64,000 nt of DNA from Alteromonas sp. a30 (GTDB lineage Bacteria > Pseudomonadota > Gammaproteobacteria > Enterobacterales > Alteromonadaceae). The notes under the pieces were generated by a model. That model was not told the DNA's origin and made no database searches. It worked only from the letters and a program-made list of their open reading frames with translations. Position 1 is the first letter of the stretch; each line of letters begins with the position of its first letter. The stretch is taken from the NCBI RefSeq assembly GCF_026788005.1, contig NZ_JABEPE010000013.1:1-64000 (forward strand), read 5' to 3'. Position numbers and translations under genes: made by a program. Of this stretch, positions 7,443-15,961 are shown piece by piece.

Positions 7443-8540
7443 ATGGCGCGACCGGCCAAGATGCAAATTGATTTAGCAGCTTTGCGTCACAACTGCACGG
7501 TTGTTTCAAAGATAGCCCCGAACAGTAACATTGTTGCCGTGATTAAAGCTAATGCTTACGGTCATGGTGCCGTTGAAATTGCAGAAGCATTGCAAGGCTA
7601 TATTAGTATGTTAGCGGTCAGTAGTGCGGAAGAAGCAATGCGTTTACGCAGTAACGATATTAAAACGCGTATTCTACTGTTAGAAGGTTGCTTTGAAGAT
7701 TCAGAACTCATTTGCGCGAGCTTGAATAATTTGGATGTGGTATTTCATTGTCGTAATCAAATTGAAGCTTTGAAAAATAAAAATCTTGTTAACCCCATTA
7801 ATGCTTGGTTGAAAGTGAATACCGGCATGCACCGTTTGGGTATCGATGTTGGAGAGGCTATAGAGTGTTATCAGCAACTATTAGATAACCCAAATGTCAA
7901 TCCTAACATTGTATTGATGACACATATTGCTAGTGCCGACGAATTAGACAATGAATACACTAAAACCCAACTTGCTACATTTAAAACCTTGCATAAGCAG
8001 CTGGAGTCTCAATTCAATCGTAAGGTAGAGACAAGCATTGGCAATTCCGCAACTATTATTGGTTGGGAATCGGGAGCAAGTGACTGGATTCGTCCGGGGA
8101 TTATGCTTTATGGCTTAAGTCCATTTACCCATGCTTTGCCTATTGATGATGAGCTAGAGCCTGTCATGACATTACGTTCAGAGGTGATTGCCATTCATGA
8201 TATACCAGTAGGGAGTCGAGTTGGCTATGGCAGTACGTGGGAGGCATTACGCCCTTCTAGAGTAGCAACCGTGGCGATTGGGTATGGAGATGGCTACCCT
8301 TGTAAAGCGGCTAATGGAACCCCTGTGGTGATTAAAGGCAAAAGAGCACCTGTCGCGGGTCGCATTTCCATGGATTTGTTAACGATTGATGTAACCGATG
8401 TGCCTGATGTTGACATTGGCGAAGAAGTGATTTTATGGGGAAAAACGCTAACAGCGAACGAAGTAGCAAAGTGGGCTGGAACGATTGGTTATGAATTGGT
8501 TACAAGAATGCCTTTGCGAGTTCCTAAACGTTATTGCTAA
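7443..8540 (+). CDS. alr: Alanine racemase
   Basis: 365 residues, fold-type III PLP enzyme that converts L- to D-alanine for peptidoglycan. The PLP lysine is Lys35 in VIKANAYGHG, and the second catalytic base Tyr lies in VGYGSTWEA. The C-terminal beta domain contains RISMDLLTIDV. AAGGAG precedes the ATG at a good distance. It ends in a strong hairpin shared with the convergent fur gene. Confidence 0.95.
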   Translation: MARPAKMQIDLAALRHNCTVVSKIAPNSNIVAVIKANAYGHGAVEIAEALQGYISMLAVSSAEEAMRLRSNDIKTRILLLEGCFEDSELICASLNNLDVVFHCRNQIEALKNKNLVNPINAWLKVNTGMHRLGIDVGEAIECYQQLLDNPNVNPNIVLMTHIASADELDNEYTKTQLATFKTLHKQLESQFNRKVETSIGNSATIIGWESGASDWIRPGIMLYGLSPFTHALPIDDELEPVMTLRSEVIAIHDIPVGSRVGYGSTWEALRPSRVATVAIGYGDGYPCKAANGTPVVIKGKRAPVAGRISMDLLTIDVTDVPDVDIGEEVILWGKTLTANEVAKWAGTIGYELVTRMPLRVPKRYC

Positions 8541-8541
8541 T

Positions 8542-8568
8542 AAAAAAGCTGCGAAAAGCAGCTTTTTT
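8542..8568. terminator. Bidirectional terminator between alr and fur
   Basis: Perfect 11-base arms (AAAAAAGCTGC at 8542-8552 and its complement at 8558-8568) around a GAAAA loop, with six T at the end of either strand. It sits between the alr stop and the fur stop, six bases from the latter. Confidence 0.92.
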
Positions 8569-8573
8569 AATGT

Positions 8574-9005
8574 TTAGTCTTCGTCGCCGTGACGACAATC
8601 GCCGTTTGTACATTTACCATATAAATACAAACTATGGTGAGTTAGGTCGATATTGTATTTAGCGGCAACTTGCTTTTGTCTTTCCTCAATAATGTCATCT
8701 TCGAATTCCATTACCCGCCCACAATCTAGGCAGACGATGTGATCGTGATGTTTTTTATTGCTGATTTCAAAAACAGATTTTCCACCTTCAAAATGATGGC
8801 GATTTAAAATCCCAGCATCATCGAACTGGTTTAGCACACGATAAACGGTTGCTAATCCAATATCTTCACCTTGGTCTAACAAAATCTTATAGACTTCTTC
8901 GGCACTAATATGTTGGTTTTCTGGAAGTTGTAAAATTTCCAAAATCTTTAGTCTAGGAAGCGTTACCTTCAGACCGGCCTTCTTTAGTTCTTGATTCTGA
9001 TCCAT
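8574..9005 (-). CDS. fur: Ferric uptake regulator Fur
   Basis: 143 residues. Winged-helix DNA-binding half (1-82) with LATVYRVLNQF, then the dimerisation half with HHDHIVCLDCG. Metal-site cysteines Cys92 and Cys95 are present, and a second pair, Cys132 and Cys137, closes the protein. Fur with Fe(II) represses iron-uptake genes. It lies near fldA, as in enterobacteria, though here other genes separate them. A TATAAT -10 element is seen upstream. Confidence 0.96.
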   Translation of the reverse strand: MDQNQELKKAGLKVTLPRLKILEILQLPENQHISAEEVYKILLDQGEDIGLATVYRVLNQFDDAGILNRHHFEGGKSVFEISNKKHHDHIVCLDCGRVMEFEDDIIEERQKQVAAKYNIDLTHHSLYLYGKCTNGDCRHGDED

Positions 9006-9037
9006 GCGTTTGGCATTACACTGTGAGAGTGGCCTCT

Positions 9038-9043
9038 ATTATA
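9038..9043 (-). promoter_or_regulatory. Candidate -10 element of the fur promoter
   Basis: On the minus strand a perfect TATAAT lies 32 bases before the fur ATG. The -35 region is less clear. Confidence 0.5.
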
Positions 9044-9483
9044 GGGGACTCGACGTGGAATGAAACCCTAATCCATTACGAAAATCACTTGAGTAACAAA
9101 ATGACTCTTACTGAGTGTCAAATTTCTTATTTTTATTGTCAAAATGGAACACTAGGGCAATTTTATTGTTAATAAGGGCATTTCTCCTCTTGCCTGCTTG
9201 TAAAAGTTTTGTAAACTTGTTGGACCAGTATCTGAAAGTTATGGCTCATTCTTAAAAGGAATAAGTTTCGTTCGGAGCTGGCGTTTCAAATTGAAATGCA
9301 AAAGTTGTTTTAGTTGCAGTATCGTTTTAAGAGTCTTATCGCTTATTCAATAAGACCCAAAATCCAATAACAAAGGAGCAGACTAGAATATTTTTGTTTA
9401 AATGTTGTCATTTTAAGGTGCAGTAAGTTGTCTGAAAGTAGTCCAATCCTTAAACACAGAAGCATTAAAAACGAGGTAAACTT
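9044..9483. other. Intergenic region between fur and a chemoreceptor gene
   Basis: No gene is seen in these 440 bases. Two inverted repeats stand out: a near-perfect 19-base one at 9281-9299 (GCGTTTCAAATTGAAATGC) and a hairpin at 9333-9356 (GTCTTAT/ATAAGAC, ten-base loop) that lacks a T-run. They are candidate regulatory sites for the chemoreceptor gene at 9484. Confidence 0.4.
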
Positions 9484-11508
9484 ATGCTCAAATTGAGTGT
9501 CGTCGCTAAAATTATTATCGGTTTTGTGCTTCTTGGTGTCTTGCTCTTCATAACCAATGTGATTTCCTATTTAGGGCTTTCCAATATTAGAGGCTCCGCA
9601 GAATCTGTAATACAAGAAAAAATGCCGCTGCAATCGCAAATGAGTATGGTGCAAAACCAATTGCTTCATATGGGAAAGCTAGCTTTACGTGATTATTACC
9701 TCGATAGCTTATCTACACTCCAAAACAATAAGACACTCTTTGATGATGAAAAAGCCAAGTTTGAAAAGCAGCTAAACAAGTTGTCCCAATTAGTGGTTGA
9801 TGGAAAAGCGAAAAGACAATTGTTATTGGGAAAAGAATCGTCTAAAGCCTACCTAGAAGCAGTTGAAAACATGTACCAGTATCGAATGAAGCAGTTTATT
9901 GCTGAAGATAAACTCAAGCGTCAATTTGATAATTCACAATTACTGGCTGATGAAACCACGTCGTATCTCCTTGATATTGCCTTTCTAGAAAATGGTGAAA
10001 CAGACCCGGTACTTAAAACATTGGCAGGACATGGTAATAATATTGATATAAAAGTGATTACCTTATTGAAAAACGTCGAGGAGCTACTTGCTATTCGTGC
10101 GCTTCAAGGTGGTATTACTTTGCGCGATGATATGAATTTTGCGCTACGCAACCTACAGCAAGCCAACGAGTATTTACAACGAACATCCGCTGGTGTGGAT
10201 ACCGACGGGCTAGTCGAGTCTTATCAGGAAGGATGGGCTAAATTAGAAGCTTCCATTTTTGGTGATACTGGCCTGTTAAAACAATATGACCTGATGATGT
10301 CATTAGTCAGTAACGCACGAAAACAAATGTTGAGTGCCGAAGAAAACTTGAACAACACGAATGATATATTCAATGACCTATTTCAAGAGATAAGCGCTGG
10401 CACGTTGCAGGGACAAAGTGAAATTCTTTCCCAAGTACAAACCAATATTACGGTTAGTTTTGCCATTATGTTTGTCGCTTTTGCGTCAGTGGTGGTTATT
10501 GGCGCTTTATCTGCACGAAATATCCATCGTCCGATTAAAAGCATCTCCAATAGTATGCAAATTATCAGTAGTGGTGATTTAACTCACAAAGCGGATGATA
10601 CCAGTCATTGTGAGTTTGGCGAGTTAGCCCGTCAAGTCAATGCATTATCCAAAGGGTTGCATGGATTAATTGAACAAATCCATACGCAACAAGCACATTT
10701 ACAAAGTGCCACTAGCCAAAGTGTTGAGTTAGGCAATGAAACGATTAAGCAAGTTGATAAACAACTTGAAGAAGTCAAAATAACGGAAGAAAACACGCAG
10801 CGAGTGCGCTCTAGTAGTCAACATAATGTTGAACAAATCAATTATGGTATGACTAAGTTGAGTGAGGTAATAGAGCGGACCCAAGATGCTAGAGGCTTAG
10901 TCGGAAAAACTCGGCAACAAATCGTAGAACAAGCAGAGCAAGCAAAATCATCAGCAGAGGTTATTAGTCGCTTGAACGAAAATAGCCGTAATATTGGTAG
11001 CATTCTTGATGTCATTAAAACCATTGCTGAACAAACGAATTTGCTAGCGTTAAACGCTGCTATCGAGGCGGCAAGAGCAGGGGAGCAAGGCAGAGGTTTT
11101 GCGGTTGTTGCAGATGAGGTGAGAACGTTAGCTAACAGAACGCAAAATTCGACAGAAGAAATTGAGCACATGATAGACGCCTTGCAATCTGATGCCACAA
11201 TGGCGGTTGATTCAATAGCTAAAGGACAAGAACAAGCAGAGCAAAGCGTAGGCTTGATTCAAAGCGTTGACGGTAACGTTGATAGCATTAGTAGTATCAT
11301 TAATGAACTCTCTGGGATTAATCAACAGATAGTACAAGATACAGGGTCTCAGGATCGCTTGCTGCAAGATGTCGCAGAGAGATTAAGTGTTATCGTCGAG
11401 CTAGCAGAGAAAAGCTCGGGTAGCACTTATCAGTCTAACACTGCTATTCACCAACTTCGGGATAGAATGAAGGATTTAGAAACAGCAGTGTCACGTTTTA
11501 AAGTATAG
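9484..11508 (+). CDS. Methyl-accepting chemotaxis protein
   Basis: 674 residues. Membrane helix near 8-30, a long all-helical periplasmic sensor (about 35-310; helical bimodular or four-helix type judged by length and pattern), second membrane helix near 321-342, HAMP from about 343, then the coiled-coil signalling domain. The conserved hairpin tip [20 protein letters not shown] and the following [15 protein letters not shown] identify it as a receptor that works with CheW and CheA. Ligand is unknown. It stands alone, with a 480-base spacer in front and its own ribosome binding site. Confidence 0.93.
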   Translation: MLKLSVVAKIIIGFVLLGVLLFITNVISYLGLSNIRGSAESVIQEKMPLQSQMSMVQNQLLHMGKLALRDYYLDSLSTLQNNKTLFDDEKAKFEKQLNKLSQLVVDGKAKRQLLLGKESSKAYLEAVENMYQYRMKQFIAEDKLKRQFDNSQLLADETTSYLLDIAFLENGETDPVLKTLAGHGNNIDIKVITLLKNVEELLAIRALQGGITLRDDMNFALRNLQQANEYLQRTSAGVDTDGLVESYQEGWAKLEASIFGDTGLLKQYDLMMSLVSNARKQMLSAEENLNNTNDIFNDLFQEISAGTLQGQSEILSQVQTNITVSFAIMFVAFASVVVIGALSARNIHRPIKSISNSMQIISSGDLTHKADDTSHCEFGELARQVNALSKGLHGLIEQIHTQQAHLQSATSQSVELGNETIKQVDKQLEEVKITEENTQRVRSSSQHNVEQINYGMTKLSEVIERTQDARGLVGKTRQQIVEQAEQAKSSAEVISRLNENSRNIGSILDVIKTIAEQTNLLALNAAIEAARAGEQGRGFAVVADEVRTLANRTQNSTEEIEHMIDALQSDATMAVDSIAKGQEQAEQSVGLIQSVDGNVDSISSIINELSGINQQIVQDTGSQDRLLQDVAERLSVIVELAEKSSGSTYQSNTAIHQLRDRMKDLETAVSRFKV

Positions 11509-11588
11509 TTTTTCGAATTAAGCAAAGGGCGTCCTTATGTTGGTTTAGCAAGCATAAGCACGCTCTTTTGATGCATCAAGTGAGAAGT

Positions 11589-12032
11589 TTACTTTTGACT
11601 CACAACATACTTTAAGATCTCGACAACTTGCTCAGGTGAGGTCGTCCAAGCCATTGCTGCGGCATCCACTTCTTTTAATGGGTGAATAATGTCTTCACCA
11701 TGCAATGTAATAAACGGGGTGCCAAGTGCAGCACAGTAACCTGCATCAAAAGCCGCATTCCATTGTTTATATTTCTCGCCAAAACGAATGACGGCAATAT
11801 CGCAGCTTTCAATCAGCGTTTTAATACGTATTGCGTTGATTTTTGCGGATTTGTGATCGCGCCAGAAGTTGTTTTCTTCTGCGCCGAGGAAGTCGCCTGC
11901 TGCATCACTTGCTTCGTGGTTGGTGACTGCTGAAGTGAAGGTAATTGGAAGGTCTAACGCCTCACAACCTTGTTCAATTTGCTCGCGCCAGTCTGTGTGA
12001 ATTTCCCCTGACAAATAAACGTTTAGTGTCAT
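11589..12032 (-). CDS. YtoQ family protein
   Basis: 147 residues from the ATG at 12032; an in-frame extension to 12089 exists but the family begins at MTLNVYLSGEIHTDWR. The protein resembles nucleoside 2-deoxyribosyltransferase-like folds (YLSGEI, then DIAVIRFGEKYKQWNAAFDAGYCAALG). YtoQ proteins are conserved but have no established biochemical role. Nothing in the flanking genes suggests one. Confidence 0.85.
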   Translation of the reverse strand: MTLNVYLSGEIHTDWREQIEQGCEALDLPITFTSAVTNHEASDAAGDFLGAEENNFWRDHKSAKINAIRIKTLIESCDIAVIRFGEKYKQWNAAFDAGYCAALGTPFITLHGEDIIHPLKEVDAAAMAWTTSPEQVVEILKYVVSQK

Positions 12033-12184
12033 ATCAATTCCAATTTCTCTGAAAGTCATAAAAGAGTGTAATGAGTGCGGCATTGTCACAGAAAAATTTC
12101 ATAAACGTAAGGCCGCAAAGTGTGGATAGTCGCTTATAAGGTGTAGAGTATTTATTGAGTTAATTGATAAGAACAAGCCCACAA

Positions 12185-12209
12185 AAAACGGACCTTTAAG
12201 GTCCGTTTT
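12185..12209 (-). terminator. Terminator downstream of fldA
   Basis: Ten-base perfect arms (AAAACGGACC and complement) around a five-base loop, followed on the minus strand by TTTTTT. It lies 20 bases after the fldA stop. Confidence 0.88.
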
Positions 12210-12228
12210 CAAGTGAATCGAGGAGCGC

Positions 12229-12753
12229 TTATCTAAAAGCCTCTAAAGACATTTCTTCGGTCAATTGCTTACACCATTCTGCAACACGACTTTCAGTTAA
12301 TTCTGGCTGACGATCTTCATCGATGCCCAAACCAACAAAATGTGTCTCACTGATCAAGCCCTTTGATGCTTCGAAATCATAAGAATCCACCGGCCAGTTA
12401 CCCACCACCACGGCGCCTCTGGCTTCTACGATGTCGTTAATCATTCCCATCGCATCTAGGAAGTATTCTGCATAGTCTTCCTGATCGCCGCAGCCGAAAA
12501 TGGCGACTAATTTATCGGTGAAATCAACTTGCTCAAATTCTGGAAAAAAGTCATCCCAATCGCACTGCGCTTCACCGTAATACCAAGTGGGGATGCCAAA
12601 AAGCAAGAGATCGTATTTCGCAATATCTTCTTTAGAAGATTTAGCAATGTCGTGAATATCAACCAGATCTTTACCCAACTGCTTCTGGATCAACTTAGAT
12701 ACATGTTCTGTATTACCCGTATCACTGCCAAAAAATAAACCAACGCTTGCCAT
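12229..12753 (-). CDS. fldA: Flavodoxin FldA
   Basis: 174 residues, long-chain flavodoxin. The FMN phosphate loop SDTGNTE is at 10-16; GIPTWYYGEAQCDWDDF supplies the aromatic residues that stack on FMN, and FGCGDQEDYAEYF follows. Flavodoxin donates electrons to radical-SAM enzymes and other reductases and replaces ferredoxin when iron is short, fitting its closeness to fur. It is followed by a terminator. Confidence 0.95.
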   Translation of the reverse strand: MASVGLFFGSDTGNTEHVSKLIQKQLGKDLVDIHDIAKSSKEDIAKYDLLLFGIPTWYYGEAQCDWDDFFPEFEQVDFTDKLVAIFGCGDQEDYAEYFLDAMGMINDIVEARGAVVVGNWPVDSYDFEASKGLISETHFVGLGIDEDRQPELTESRVAEWCKQLTEEMSLEAFR

Positions 12754-12834
12754 GTATATATTTACCTATAAGCCCTTTAAAAAATTAACATTATGTGTAG
12801 GAGAGCTTCTTAATAAAGAAAATGCTTATTCAGT

Positions 12835-13053
12835 TTAAAGCCCTTGGGAGTGCCAAAAGATTTGAATAACGCCTTTCGCTAAGAAGCCCGCTGCACCTAA
12901 AAACAAAACTAAGTACGCAACTAATCGGCCTATGAAGGGTACTGAATTTCGTTTTAACACATCATGCACTGCAAAAAACATCAGAGCGAACAAAACAACC
13001 AACGTCAAGTTTAGGACGATGGATTCGATTTGTTCAAAGTTTTCGCTGAGCAT
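12835..13053 (-). CDS. DUF2788 small membrane protein
   Basis: 72 residues with two hydrophobic segments (about 14-30 and 40-62) and the RNSVPFIGRLVAYLVLFLG core of the DUF2788 family. These proteins are commonly found between ybfF and fldA in Alteromonadales; function is unknown. It is read in the same direction as both neighbours, with about 80 bases on each side. Confidence 0.85.
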   Translation of the reverse strand: MLSENFEQIESIVLNLTLVVLFALMFFAVHDVLKRNSVPFIGRLVAYLVLFLGAAGFLAKGVIQIFWHSQGL

Positions 13054-13133
13054 AGTTCACTGCGCCCCTAAAAAAATAATCGCGGACTATAGCACAAGGC
13101 GAAAGTCCCCGAAATGCTTGATACCGATATAGA

Positions 13134-13901
13134 TCAATTTCTTGTTAGAAAGTCGGTGACTATTTTGGCAAACACATTGGGTTTCTCAGCGTGAAGCCAA
13201 TGTCCTGTGCCTTGAATAATTTTAGCTTCGGCATTTGGGAAAAGCGCATTGATGATTGGGCGATGCTCTGCCGAGATATAATTTGAATTCCCACCTTTTA
13301 CAAACAATGTTGGATGAGTAAAAGGGTGCGGATGCGCGATTTCTTGCGAAAGGTGCTCATAATCTCGCATTAACAGCTCTAAATTAAATCGCCAGATAAA
13401 CTTGCCGTTGTCGTCTTTTCCCAAACTACGTAACAGAAATTGTGCTACTCCTGGCTCTTGCAAATGCTGCATCATAATAGCTTCGGCTTCTTTACGGCTG
13501 GAAACGCTATCAAGATCAACAGAGGTGAGCGCTTTGAATACCGCGTTATGTCTTGGTGTGTATTTGACGGGAGCAATATCGGCTACTACCAGTTTACTAA
13601 CGCGATGTGGGTGGTGAAGAGCTAAATGCATTGCCACTTTCCCGCCCATAGAGTGCCCAAGCGCATAGAAGGACTCAATTTTAAGCGAATCCATTAAATG
13701 CAAAACGTGCTCAGCATAAGCATCGTATTTAAAGCCTTGGGTATGAGGAGATAAGCCATGATCGGGTAAGTCAACCGATATAACGTCAAAGTCGTTACGC
13801 ATGGCTCTGCTAATCATGCCGAGGTTATCTAAACTCCCGAATAAGCCATGCATCAGGAGAAGAGGTTGGCCTTTGCCAACGCGTTTGTAATTTAATGACA
13901 T
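13134..13901 (-). CDS. ybfF: Alpha/beta fold esterase YbfF
   Basis: 255 residues. LLLMHGLFGSLDNLG (oxyanion loop), GHSMGGKVAMHLALHHP (nucleophile Ser) and GTGHWLHAEKP (catalytic His) match YbfF, a thioester/ester hydrolase with broad substrates. Position between fldA and pgm is the usual one. It is divergent from pgm over a 167-base gap in which the expected seqA gene is absent. Confidence 0.93.
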   Translation of the reverse strand: MSLNYKRVGKGQPLLLMHGLFGSLDNLGMISRAMRNDFDVISVDLPDHGLSPHTQGFKYDAYAEHVLHLMDSLKIESFYALGHSMGGKVAMHLALHHPHRVSKLVVADIAPVKYTPRHNAVFKALTSVDLDSVSSRKEAEAIMMQHLQEPGVAQFLLRSLGKDDNGKFIWRFNLELLMRDYEHLSQEIAHPHPFTHPTLFVKGGNSNYISAEHRPIINALFPNAEAKIIQGTGHWLHAEKPNVFAKIVTDFLTRN

Positions 13902-14068
13902 AATTAACTGTTTATTGATGATGTAGCTGCTAAATTAATGCAGCGCATTGTGCAAAAGTCCCCGAAGATTTGCAAAATTTCTCTGATAATTCACTGTTAC
14001 ATTCGTTCGTAATGCGTATTATGTTTTGCAAGAAATGACGTCTTTCATCATTTAAGGAGTTCAACAAC

Positions 14069-15718
14069 ATGGCTTTGCATCCTCAAGCAGGTCAGCCTGC
14101 AGACTTAGAACAGCTCTGCAATATTCCCAAACTGGTTAGCGCTTATTATACGTATTCTCCCGATGCTGATAATCCGCACCATGCCGTCAGTTTTGGCACA
14201 TCGGGTCATCGAGGTTGCGCTTTAGATTGTACATTCAACGACATGCATATAGCGGCAATTTGTCAGGCCATTGTTGAGTATCGTGAAACTAACGCCATTA
14301 GTGGTCCTATGTATATTGGGATGGATACTCACGCGCTATCTGAAGCTGCGTTTACCACTGCCGTAGAGGTATTTGTTGCCAATGATATTACAGTGATTGT
14401 TCAGCAAAATGGAGGCTATACCCCCACGCCTGTCATTTCACACGCTATTTTGAATCACAATAAAAAGCACGAAAAGTTGGCCGATGGTGTTGTGATTACG
14501 CCTTCCCATAACCCCCCGGAAGATGGCGGTTTTAAATATAATCCACCGAATGGCGGGCCTGCCGATTCCGATGTAACCAAGTCTATTGAAGTGCGTGCGA
14601 ACCAATTAATAGCAGACGCAGGACGAGGCATTAAACGGCTCCCTATCTCTCGAGCAAAACAAAGCGGGTTGTTCATTGAAGAAGATTTTCGCGTTAATTA
14701 TGTCAATGAGTTAGATCAAGTCATTGATATGAAAGCGATTCAACAGGCGAATTTAAAGCTTGGAACCGATCCGTTAGGGGGAGCAGGACTAAGCTATTGG
14801 GATATGATTAGCGACAAATATGGGTTGCATATCGATGTGGTGAATAAACGTGTTGACCCAACATTTTCTTTCATGCATCGAGACAAGGACGGCAAATTAC
14901 GCATGGATTGCTCATCGCCTTACGCTATGGCAGGTTTAATCAACCTCAAGGATCAATACGATTTAGCTTTTGGTAACGACCCCGATTTCGACCGTCATGG
15001 TATTGTCAGCCCTTCGACGGGAATTCTTAATCCAAATCATTACCTTGCTGTTGCGATTGATTATTTATATCAGCATCGCCCTCAGTGGAATGAGAACCTT
15101 AAAATTGGCAAAACACTGGTGTCTAGCTCGATGATTGACCGTGTAGCTAAGCATTTGAAACGCTCGGTGTCGGAGATGCCCGTCGGGTTTAAATGGTTTG
15201 TTGACGGCATGTTGAACTCACAGTTAGGTTTCGCAGGTGAAGAAAGCGCTGGCGGCATCTTTTTAAGACGAGATGGCTCAACATGGGCAACCGACAAAGA
15301 CGGCATCACGATGTGTTTGTTAGCGGCTGAAATTACAGCGGTAACGGGAAAAGATCCGGGACAATACTATCAACGACTCACACAAGAGTTTGGTGAACCA
15401 GCCTATCGACGTTTAGATGTAGCCGCCTCACCAGAGCAGAAGAAAGCTTTAAGCAGTATGACCGCGGATGTGATCAGTAGCGATGGTTTGGCAGGAGAAG
15501 CCATTACTTCAGTACAAACCGTTGCCCCGGGCAATAATGCCTCAATTGGTGGTGTAAAAGTGTCGACAGAAAATGGTTGGTTCGCTGCACGACCATCAGG
15601 TACTGAAAGTATTTACAAAATTTATGCGGAAAGCTTTAAAGGGAATGAGCATTTGTCATTACTCATTGATGAGGCGAAAACATTAGTTCAAGGCGTCTTC
15701 GAAAAAGCAAAGTGTTAA
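14069..15718 (+). CDS. pgm: Phosphoglucomutase, alpha-D-glucose specific
   Basis: 549 residues, full family length. Phosphoserine is Ser146 in ITPSHNPP; the metal loop is DPDFDRHG; substrate loops EESAGG and RPSGTESIYKIY are present. It interconverts glucose 1- and 6-phosphate and leads into glycogen phosphorylase at 15962, so the pair can move glycogen glucose into glycolysis. AAGGAG precedes the ATG. Confidence 0.96.
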   Translation: MALHPQAGQPADLEQLCNIPKLVSAYYTYSPDADNPHHAVSFGTSGHRGCALDCTFNDMHIAAICQAIVEYRETNAISGPMYIGMDTHALSEAAFTTAVEVFVANDITVIVQQNGGYTPTPVISHAILNHNKKHEKLADGVVITPSHNPPEDGGFKYNPPNGGPADSDVTKSIEVRANQLIADAGRGIKRLPISRAKQSGLFIEEDFRVNYVNELDQVIDMKAIQQANLKLGTDPLGGAGLSYWDMISDKYGLHIDVVNKRVDPTFSFMHRDKDGKLRMDCSSPYAMAGLINLKDQYDLAFGNDPDFDRHGIVSPSTGILNPNHYLAVAIDYLYQHRPQWNENLKIGKTLVSSSMIDRVAKHLKRSVSEMPVGFKWFVDGMLNSQLGFAGEESAGGIFLRRDGSTWATDKDGITMCLLAAEITAVTGKDPGQYYQRLTQEFGEPAYRRLDVAASPEQKKALSSMTADVISSDGLAGEAITSVQTVAPGNNASIGGVKVSTENGWFAARPSGTESIYKIYAESFKGNEHLSLLIDEAKTLVQGVFEKAKC

Positions 15719-15848
15719 TCAATTATTTGTATAATGTTGAAAATATGTAAATAAACAGCCTTTTCTGAAAAAAAACTATATTTTAACGAAATAAATAACA
15801 AATAATTAACAAAAACCCCCTTAAAATTTGCTTTTAAATAAGGTAAAA

Positions 15849-15884
15849 CAAGCTCATCTGTAATTAAATTACAAAATGAGCTTG
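15849..15884 (+). repeat. Nested inverted repeat in the glgP leader
   Basis: Outer arms CAAGCTCAT (15849-15857) and complement (15876-15884) enclose a second palindrome, TGTAATT-A-AATTACA (15859-15873). No T-run follows, so it is not a plain terminator. The surrounding 240 bases between pgm and glgP are very AT-rich and hold no gene. It may be an RNA structure or operator for glgP. Confidence 0.6.
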
Positions 15885-15961
15885 GCTGACTTAAACGTTT
15901 TACAATGCTCATGGCACGAATTTTTAAGAATTCCTAAATATTATGAAGTGAGGTCGAGGCC

